NCBI GenBank assembly: GCA_023252095.1
Contig: JAHEXN010000068.1
Location: 1 to 10,975 of the forward strand
Direction: 5' to 3'
Length of the DNA: 10,975 nucleotides
From: Actinomycetes bacterium
Lineage (GTDB): Bacteria > Actinomycetota > Actinomycetes > Propionibacteriales > Nocardioidaceae
The notes below the pieces were generated by a model, which ran no database searches, had not been told where the DNA came from, and saw only the letters and a program-made list of their open reading frames with translations. A program made the translations under genes and the position numbers. The first letter of the stretch is position 1; every line of letters starts with the position of its first letter. Positions 6,418 through 10,975 of the stretch are shown one piece after another.

Positions 6418-6803
6418 GCGTCCACCCCGGTCGACAGTGCGGCGAGGGGCAGCAGGTCGCCACCCCCGGCGATCGCGCGGACCTCGACACGTACGTCGTC
6501 TCCGATCGTGGCGGACGTCGCGTCGGGGCCGTCGAGGCGCGACATCATGCGGAATCCCTCGGCGACGTCGAGGATCACGACGGTGTAGGGATCCTGGTCG
6601 CGGGGTGAGATCGTCGTGGCGGAGTAGATCGTGGCGTCGCCCGCACTCTCGGCCCAGGCCAGCTCCCGGCTGCCGCATGTCGGGCAGACGGGCCGCGGCG
6701 GGAACACGGCGTGACCGCCCCCGCACTGCTGGAACGCCAGCACGCCCTCGGTCAGTCGACGACGGTAGGTCGCGTCCAGCGACCTCTCCTGGGCGAGCGA
6801 CAT
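6414..6803 (-). CDS. DUF35 / OB-fold zinc-ribbon acyl-CoA-associated protein
   Basis: A 129-residue protein of the Zn-ribbon plus OB-fold (DUF35) family, usual length. The ribbon holds Cys27, Cys40 and Cys43 (FPPRPVCPTCGS), but the second Cys of the first knuckle is absent (Cys27-GGG-His31); His31 may replace it. The OB domain follows (about residues 55-129: ATIYSATTISP, YTVVILDVAEGFRMMSRL). DUF35 proteins bind next to thiolase-fold enzymes and help bind the acyl-CoA; ChsH2-DUF35 with Ltp2 is the best-studied case. The ATG at 6803 has a strong AGGAGGA ribosome site. The reading frame stays open far upstream, antisense to the CoA-transferase, but that part crosses the AT-rich promoter and is not coding. 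First gene of the minus-strand operon; its stop overlaps the thiolase-like start. Confidence 0.88.
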   Translation of the reverse strand: MSLAQERSLDATYRRRLTEGVLAFQQCGGGHAVFPPRPVCPTCGSRELAWAESAGDATIYSATTISPRDQDPYTVVILDVAEGFRMMSRLDGPDATSATIGDDVRVEVRAIAGGGDLLPLAALSTGVDA

Positions 6804-6833
6804 CGATTCCTCCTGGGGATCAACGGGAGATGG

Positions 6834-6861
6834 TTGAAGATAGCATTCATGATAGTATACA
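6834..6861 (+). promoter_or_regulatory. Candidate promoter of the CoA-transferase operon
   Basis: TTGAAG (6834-6839) as the -35 and TATACA (6856-6861) as the -10 are separated by 16 bases. This places transcription start about 45 bases before the GTG at 6915. The -10 box lies in the centre of the 28-bp palindrome, so a bound repressor would block it. Each box matches four of six consensus bases, so this is a prediction. Confidence 0.45.
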
Positions 6862-6871
6862 TTCATGCATG
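6844..6871. promoter_or_regulatory. 28-bp imperfect palindrome, candidate operator of the divergent promoters
   Basis: Centred between 6857 and 6858, 11 of 14 opposed positions are complementary. The left half is CATTCATGATAGTA and the right half is TACATTCATGCATG. The stretch is strikingly AT-rich compared with the coding DNA on both sides. CATTCATG also occurs twice as a direct repeat (6844-6851 and 6860-6867), and TCATGCATGA (6863-6872) is a perfect 10-bp palindrome. Size and symmetry fit a dimeric repressor, for example of the TetR family. The protein that would bind it is not encoded in the window. Confidence 0.6.
6854..6859 (-). promoter_or_regulatory. Candidate -10 box for the DUF35-thiolase-SDR operon
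   Basis: Read on the minus strand, 6859 to 6854 gives TATACT, five of six bases of the consensus -10. No convincing -35 was seen 16-18 bases upstream. Transcription would begin near 6847 and leave a leader of about 44 bases before the ATG at 6803. It overlaps the plus-strand -10 and the centre of the palindrome, which suggests joint control of both operons. Confidence 0.4.
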
Positions 6872-6914
6872 ATGTTGCTAGCCCCACCCGGGACCAGCCT
6901 GAAGAGGAGTCGTC

Positions 6915-8132
6915 GTGACCGGTGAGACTGACCGCACTGGCCCGCTGAGCGGGGTGCGCGTCCTCGACCTGACGCGGGTCGTGATGGGCCCCCTGGCCAC
7001 GCAGGTGCTGGCCGACCAGGGCGCTGACGTGATCCTCGTCGAGGCGCCGGGTGGCGACACGAACCGCGTGATGGGCCCCGGCCCGCACGCGGAGCTGTCC
7101 GGCATCGCGTTGAACCCGCTGCGCAACAAGCGCTCGATCGACATCGACCTGAAGTCGGAGGAGGGCCGCGAGATCATCCGCGCCCTCGTGCCGGAGTGTG
7201 ACGTCGTGGTCGCCACGATGAGGCCGCAGGTCCTGCGTCGCCTCGGGCTCGACTACGAGTCCCTGAAGCTGCTCAAGCCCGACCTCGTCTACTGCCAGGC
7301 CCAGGGCTTCCCGCTCGACAGCGAACGCGCCGAGGAACCGGCGTACGACGACATCATCCAGGCCGCCAGTGGGGTCGCCGACATGGTCGAGCGCGTCACC
7401 GGTGAGCCGTCGTTGCTGCCCACGATCTTCGCCGACAAGGTCTGTGGCCTCGTCATGGCGCAGGCCATCGTCGCCGCGTTGTTCCACCGTGAGCGCACCG
7501 GGCACGGCCAGCACGTCGAGGTGCCGATGCAGCAGGCGACTGCCGCGTTCATGCTCGCGGAGCACGGCAGCGGCGCCATCCCGGAACCACCCATCACCGA
7601 GGGGGATCGCCCTGCCGCCGGCTACCCGCGGGTGCTCTCGCCGGAGCGCCGCCCGCACCCCACGAAGGACGGGCTCGTCCACCTCTTCCCGTACCTGCCA
7701 AAGCATTACGCGCGGCTCTTCGCCGCCGCCGGCGTCGAGGACGCCGAGCACGACGATCGCTACGTCGACCAACGTGCGACGCTCGTCAACTCCGACTCGC
7801 TCTACCGCGAGGTGCGCAAGTACGGGCCCACGCGGACGACCCAGGAGTGGCTCGAGTTCTGTCGCGCCGAGGGCATCCCGGCCACCAAGGTCGCGACCCT
7901 GCAGGACCTCGTCGACGACCTCGAGCTGACCGAGCACCCGACCGTCGGGCACTACCGCCTGGTGCCTCAGATGGCGAACTTCTCCCGGACGCCCGGCGGG
8001 TTGCGCCGCGACGCTCCGATGATCGGCGAGCACACCGACGAGGTGCTGGCCGAGTTCCTCCCGGAACAGGTGCAACACCCCGCCGGCGTGGGCGACGTCG
8101 AACCGATGCAGACGGCGAGAGGCCTGGCATGA
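6915..8132 (+). CDS. Family III CoA-transferase (CaiB/BaiF)
   Basis: A 405-residue protein of the CaiB/BaiF (family III CoA-transferase) fold. The N-terminus GVRVLDLTRVVMGPLATQVL (13-32) is the typical opening. Then come ADVILVEAPGGD (37-48), NKRSIDIDL (71-79), the loop AYDDIIQAASG (143-153), Asp174 in the FADKVCGL segment at the position of the catalytic Asp, and RTGHGQHVEVPM (194-205). The enzyme moves CoA between carboxylic acids through an aspartyl-CoA thioester. The related alpha-methylacyl-CoA racemases have a His at the YDD loop; here Tyr144 stands there, so a racemase is less likely. The GTG at 6915 follows GAAGAGGAG (6901-6909). It leads the right-hand operon; its stop overlaps the next gene by ATGA. 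It probably activates the pathway acid or recycles CoA from a late intermediate. Confidence 0.9.
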   Translation: MTGETDRTGPLSGVRVLDLTRVVMGPLATQVLADQGADVILVEAPGGDTNRVMGPGPHAELSGIALNPLRNKRSIDIDLKSEEGREIIRALVPECDVVVATMRPQVLRRLGLDYESLKLLKPDLVYCQAQGFPLDSERAEEPAYDDIIQAASGVADMVERVTGEPSLLPTIFADKVCGLVMAQAIVAALFHRERTGHGQHVEVPMQQATAAFMLAEHGSGAIPEPPITEGDRPAAGYPRVLSPERRPHPTKDGLVHLFPYLPKHYARLFAAAGVEDAEHDDRYVDQRATLVNSDSLYREVRKYGPTRTTQEWLEFCRAEGIPATKVATLQDLVDDLELTEHPTVGHYRLVPQMANFSRTPGGLRRDAPMIGEHTDEVLAEFLPEQVQHPAGVGDVEPMQTARGLA

Positions 8133-9259
8133 GACTCGAGGCGACCGAGCTGACTCGCACCGAGCGCGACCTGCAGGACGAGGTCCGCTCCTGGCTCGAC
8201 GAACGACTTCCCGAGGGGTCCTATCCCTTGGGTCTCGGCATGGCAGGTGCGATCGACCCTGAGTTCTCGCGCGACCTGGGCGCCCGGGGCTGGCTCGGCA
8301 TGTCACTGCCCGTCGAGCACGGTGGGCACGGGCGCACGGCGGTCGACCGTCTGGTCGTCGTCGAGGCGCTGCTCGCCCGCGGTGCGCCGGTCGGGTACCA
8401 CTGGATCGGGGACCGTCAGTCAGGACCCAGCATCGCGGCCAACGGCACCGAGCTCCAGAAGAAGGAGATCCTGCCGGGCATCGTCAGCGGTGACCTCTCG
8501 TTCTCGATCGGCATGAGCGAGCCCGATTCGGGCTCCGACCTCGCCTCCGTCCGCACCCGTGCTGAGCGCGTCGAGGGTGGCTGGGTCGTCAACGGCTCCA
8601 AGATCTGGACGACCGGCGCCTTCGAGGCGACCCACATCCTCTCGCTGTTCCGCACGTCCGAGGACCGGCACACGGGTCTCACGCAGTTCATCGTCGACCG
8701 ACACGCGCCGGGCCTGACCGTCTCACCGATCGAGTTCATCGACGGTACCCGTGACTTCTGCGAGCTCTCGTTCGTCGACATGTTCATCTCCGACGACTGG
8801 CGCCTCGGCGAGGTCGGCTCGGGCTGGGGTCAGAACACCGGCGAGCTCGCTCTCGAGCGTGGAGGCGTCGACCGCTGGATGTCCGCGATGCCGTTGCTCG
8901 AGCGCTGGGCCGTCCGTGAGTCGGCCACCTCCGGCTCCCGAGCGACGGCCGAGCTCGGTTCGATCGTCGCTCGTTGCTGGGCCTTCCGCGGCATGAGCCT
9001 GGCCGTGGCGCGCATGGTCGACGACGGCCAGTCGCCGGTCACCGAGGCCGCCCTGATCAAGGAGATGTCGACCCGATTCGAGCAGGAGTGTCTCGAGGTC
9101 ATGGTGCGCCACCTCGGCCGCCCGCTCCGGACCGATGCCGACGACCCCTACGAACGTCTGCTCGCGAAGGCCGTGCAGGTCGCGCCGTCGTGGACGATCC
9201 GGGGCGGCACCAACGAGATCCTGCGGTCCGTCATCTCGAAGGGGCTGCGCACACGATGA
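8129..9259 (+). CDS. Acyl-CoA dehydrogenase, probable alpha partner of a heteromeric ACAD
   Basis: A 376-residue ACAD with a full flavin-binding middle domain: GMSEPDSGSDLASVRTRAE (128-146) and WVVNGSKIWTT (152-162), and the tail RGGTNEILRSVISKGL (358-373). The medium-chain catalytic Glu position before GTNEI is Gly. Glu243 in ELALERGG lies on the helix where isovaleryl-CoA dehydrogenase has its base and is the best candidate. The Arg-x-Gln-Phe-Gly loop normally found in the C-terminal domain is missing; the equivalent region reads ERWAVRESATSGS. The next gene has that loop, so the two probably assemble into one active site. It introduces an alpha,beta-double bond in an acyl-CoA and passes electrons to ETF. 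The ATG at 8129 overlaps the CoA-transferase stop and AGAGG lies just upstream. Confidence 0.9.
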   Translation: MRLEATELTRTERDLQDEVRSWLDERLPEGSYPLGLGMAGAIDPEFSRDLGARGWLGMSLPVEHGGHGRTAVDRLVVVEALLARGAPVGYHWIGDRQSGPSIAANGTELQKKEILPGIVSGDLSFSIGMSEPDSGSDLASVRTRAERVEGGWVVNGSKIWTTGAFEATHILSLFRTSEDRHTGLTQFIVDRHAPGLTVSPIEFIDGTRDFCELSFVDMFISDDWRLGEVGSGWGQNTGELALERGGVDRWMSAMPLLERWAVRESATSGSRATAELGSIVARCWAFRGMSLAVARMVDDGQSPVTEAALIKEMSTRFEQECLEVMVRHLGRPLRTDADDPYERLLAKAVQVAPSWTIRGGTNEILRSVISKGLRTR

Positions 9260-10344
9260 AGGACAACGCGATGAGCGAGACCGTGAGGGCCGACGAGGAG
9301 CTCGTCGAGCTGCTGGAGGACTTCTTCGCCCGCGAGGTCACACCCGACCTGGTGGCGGCGGCGGAGCAGTCCGGTGAGCTGCCGAGTGCTCTGTGGGCCC
9401 GCGCCGAGGCGGTGCAGATCCCGTGGATCGGCATCGCCGAGGAGCACGGAGGTGTGGGTGGCACGTTCGCGGACGTCGTGGCGCTCGTGCACCACGCCGC
9501 GTACCGCGCGACCCCGCTCCCGTTGCTCGAGCACCACCTTGCCGCGACGCTGCTGGCTCGGACGGGCCTCGGTCACGTGGACGGACCGCTGACGGTGGCC
9601 GGGATCTCCGGCCACGACGACGTGCCTGTCGTCGACGGCGCCGCGATCAGCGGCCGGATCCCGGCTGTTCCGTGGGCCGCCGATGCCGCCGCCGTGGTGC
9701 TGCTGACTCGTGACCCGCATGGCGCTGACGTGGTCGCCGTCGTGCGCCGCGACGACCTCACCCTCGAGCCGGCGACGGACCTGGCCGGGACGCCCGTGCC
9801 GACCGTGGTGCTGACCGATGCCTCGGTCGAGGTCGGCCGGCTCGACGGTGGGGCCGAGGTGTTCCTCCGGTACGCCGAGGTGCTGCGATGCTCGGCCCTC
9901 GCTGGCCTGCTGCGCCGCCTCTACGACCTCACGTCGAGCTATGTGTCCGAGCGTCATCAGTTCGGCAAGCCGGTCGGCTCCTTCCAAGCCGTCCAGATTC
10001 ACACCGTCACGCTCGCCCAGGCCGCCACGATGTCGATGCTCAGCGTCGATCGCGCTGCTGGCGCTGTGGCCCTCGGGCTCGGCGAGCTCGAGGTCGCCGC
10101 GACCTCGGTCGTCGTCGGGCAGAACGCCGTCCGCGCCGCGACTGCCGCACACCAGGCCCACGGGGCCATTGGCATGACTCGTGAGTATCCGCTTCAGCAG
10201 CTGACACGCCGGGTCCATGCGATCCGCCAGCTGTGGGGCTCCTTGACCGAGGCCGAGGAAGCGGTGGGCCTCGCCGCCCTCGCCGCCCCGCGTCTCTCCG
10301 AGCTCGTCGCCCGTCACCCAGAGGAAGGACTCCAGTCCGCATGA
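9256..10344 (+). CDS. Reduced acyl-CoA dehydrogenase, probable beta partner of a heteromeric ACAD
   Basis: A 362-residue divergent ACAD. The N-terminal domain has AEEHGGVGGTFADVV (61-75). The C-terminal domain has SERHQFGKPVGSFQAVQ (231-247), which contains the FAD-contacting Arg233/Gln235/Phe236, and HQAHGAIGMTREYPL (299-313). It lacks the TEP-x-x-GSD motif in the beta domain and the GT-x-E-I tail with the medium-chain catalytic Glu, so it should not work alone. This is the mirror image of the defect in the gene before it. The first ATG (9256) overlaps the upstream stop as ATGA, the pattern of this operon. An in-frame ATG at 9271 (MSETVRADEE) follows AAGGA by 7 bases and may be the real start, giving 357 residues. 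Its layout matches the reduced ACAD at the left of the window. Confidence 0.88.
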   Translation: MKDNAMSETVRADEELVELLEDFFAREVTPDLVAAAEQSGELPSALWARAEAVQIPWIGIAEEHGGVGGTFADVVALVHHAAYRATPLPLLEHHLAATLLARTGLGHVDGPLTVAGISGHDDVPVVDGAAISGRIPAVPWAADAAAVVLLTRDPHGADVVAVVRRDDLTLEPATDLAGTPVPTVVLTDASVEVGRLDGGAEVFLRYAEVLRCSALAGLLRRLYDLTSSYVSERHQFGKPVGSFQAVQIHTVTLAQAATMSMLSVDRAAGAVALGLGELEVAATSVVVGQNAVRAATAAHQAHGAIGMTREYPLQQLTRRVHAIRQLWGSLTEAEEAVGLAALAAPRLSELVARHPEEGLQSA

Positions 10345-10975
10345 GCAGCTCTCCATCAGTCCCCGTGGCCGTCACGACCGACGGCCACGTCGCGACGATC
10401 GAGGTCCAGAGCCCGCCGACGAACTACTTCGACGTCGACGTCCTGCGGAGCATCGCGGACGCGGGCCTCGAGCTCGCCGAGAACGGCACCCGTGTCATCG
10501 TGCTCGCCTCGCAGGGCAAGCACTTCTGCGCCGGCGCCAACTTCGGCAGCGGTGGTCTCGGCGAGGACCGCGTCAGCTCCTCGCGCGAGATCTACCGCGC
10601 GGCACACCGGATCTTCACGATCCCGATCCCGGTCGTCGCAGCCGTGCAGGGCTCGGCAGTGGGCGGTGGCCTGGGCCTGGCCTGTGCCGCCGACTTCCGC
10701 GTCGCAGCGCCCTCGACCCGCTTCCATGCCAACTTCGCGCAGCTCGGCTTCCACCAGGGATTCGGCCTCAGCGTCTCGCTGCCGCGCATCGTCGGAGCTC
10801 AGACCGCATCGCGCCTTCTCCTGACGGCCGAGCGGGTGACGGGGGAGAAGGCTGCCTCGATCGGGCTGGCCGACGTGCTGGTCGAGGACGGTGGCGACCC
10901 CAACGCTTCGGTGCGGGCGGGCGCACATGCACTCGCCACGACCCTGGCGGAGCGCGCTCCGCTGGCCGTACGCGG
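10341..10975 (+). CDS. Crotonase-fold enoyl-CoA hydratase/isomerase family protein, 3' end cut by window
   Basis: The frame opens at ATG 10341, which overlaps the ACAD stop as ATGA with AAGGA 11 bases upstream. It remains open to the window edge (211 codons, about 80% of a usual crotonase). Visible parts are the first strands VAVTTDGHVATIEVQSPP (9-26), the oxyanion segments FCAGANFG (62-69) and GSAVGGGLGLA (104-114), and FAQLGFHQGFGLSVSLPR (132-149). The classical hydratase glutamates are Gly112 and Phe132 in my hand alignment, and the isomerase Asp/Glu position is Gly140. His138 and Gln139 are the only nearby polar residues. It may therefore have an unusual mechanism or bind substrate with little hydratase activity. 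It is the fourth gene of the right operon. The missing C-terminus prevents a finer call. Confidence 0.85.
   Translation, partial: MSSSPSVPVAVTTDGHVATIEVQSPPTNYFDVDVLRSIADAGLELAENGTRVIVLASQGKHFCAGANFGSGGLGEDRVSSSREIYRAAHRIFTIPIPVVAAVQGSAVGGGLGLACAADFRVAAPSTRFHANFAQLGFHQGFGLSVSLPRIVGAQTASRLLLTAERVTGEKAASIGLADVLVEDGGDPNASVRAGAHALATTLAERAPLAVR

Noticed and set aside
6844..6872. CATTCATG repeats as a mobile-element target duplication or CRISPR-like unit
   Set aside because: Only two 8-base copies within a palindrome at a divergent promoter and no transposase nearby; an operator explains them better.
6915..8132. Alpha-methylacyl-CoA racemase as an alternative for the CaiB/BaiF protein
   Set aside because: The racemase His before the Asp loop is Tyr144 here (AYDDIIQAASG), and Asp174 lies in a CoA-transferase-like context.
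6804..8306. Upstream continuation of the DUF35 reading frame on the minus strand (a 630-residue frame in total)
   Set aside because: It is antisense to the well-supported CoA-transferase and crosses the AT-rich promoter; the strong AGGAGGA site fixes the DUF35 start at 6803.
9148..10356. Long minus-strand frame (402 residues) opposite the second reduced ACAD
   Set aside because: Low-complexity composition, no family motifs, and full overlap with a gene that has clear ACAD motifs.
1..10975. Canonical KstR2/HIP steroid cluster
   Set aside because: No ipdA, ipdB, fadD3 or kstR2-like gene is visible, and the palindrome at 6844-6871 does not look like the KstR2 site; only single members resemble that cluster.

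Overview
The window is high-GC DNA (roughly two thirds G+C or more by eye). Its genes are tightly packed and mostly joined by 4-base ATGA/GTGA stop-start overlaps, with strong G/C bias at third codon positions. This suggests an actinomycete, and the protein families would fit a Nocardioides/Aeromicrobium- or Mycobacteriales-type organism; the taxon is inferred, not proven. Nearly every gene encodes an enzyme acting on acyl-CoA thioesters, so this is part of a catabolic cluster for a bulky, probably cyclic or branched, carboxylic acid such as a steroid, bile-acid or terpenoid side chain or ring remnant. The substrate cannot be read from the sequence.

Layout. (1) Positions 1-3875, plus strand: the 3' end of one acyl-CoA dehydrogenase (ACAD), a second complete but reduced ACAD, two crotonase-fold proteins, and a nitronate-monooxygenase-family flavoprotein resembling the IpdC group of steroid degraders. 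(2) Positions 3876-4459: a convergent intergenic region with an inverted repeat, a minus-strand TraR/DksA-type zinc-finger gene, and a perfect 17-bp hairpin. (3) Positions 4460-6803, minus strand: a DUF35 zinc-ribbon/OB-fold protein, a thiolase-fold protein without the nucleophilic cysteine, and a short-chain dehydrogenase, in that order of transcription. (4) Positions 6804-6914: a short AT-rich divergent promoter region with a 28-bp imperfect palindrome that overlaps candidate -10 boxes on both strands. (5) Positions 6915 to the end, plus strand: a family III CoA-transferase, a second pair of ACADs, and a third crotonase cut by the window edge.

How the genes may work together (inference). 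The CoA-transferase could load the acid onto CoA. Each ACAD pair has complementary defects and probably forms one heteromeric dehydrogenase, as in steroid-type FadE/ChsE enzymes. The crotonases would hydrate, isomerise or open rings, and the SDR would oxidise a hydroxyl. The thiolase-like/DUF35 pair could cleave a carbon-carbon bond by a retro-aldol reaction, as Ltp2 with its DUF35 partner does in cholesterol side-chain loss. No transcription factor for the palindrome and no IpdA/IpdB-like ring hydrolase lies in the window. No RNA genes, CRISPR arrays, insertion sequences or prophage genes were seen, and no gene-free stretch exceeds about 130 bases.
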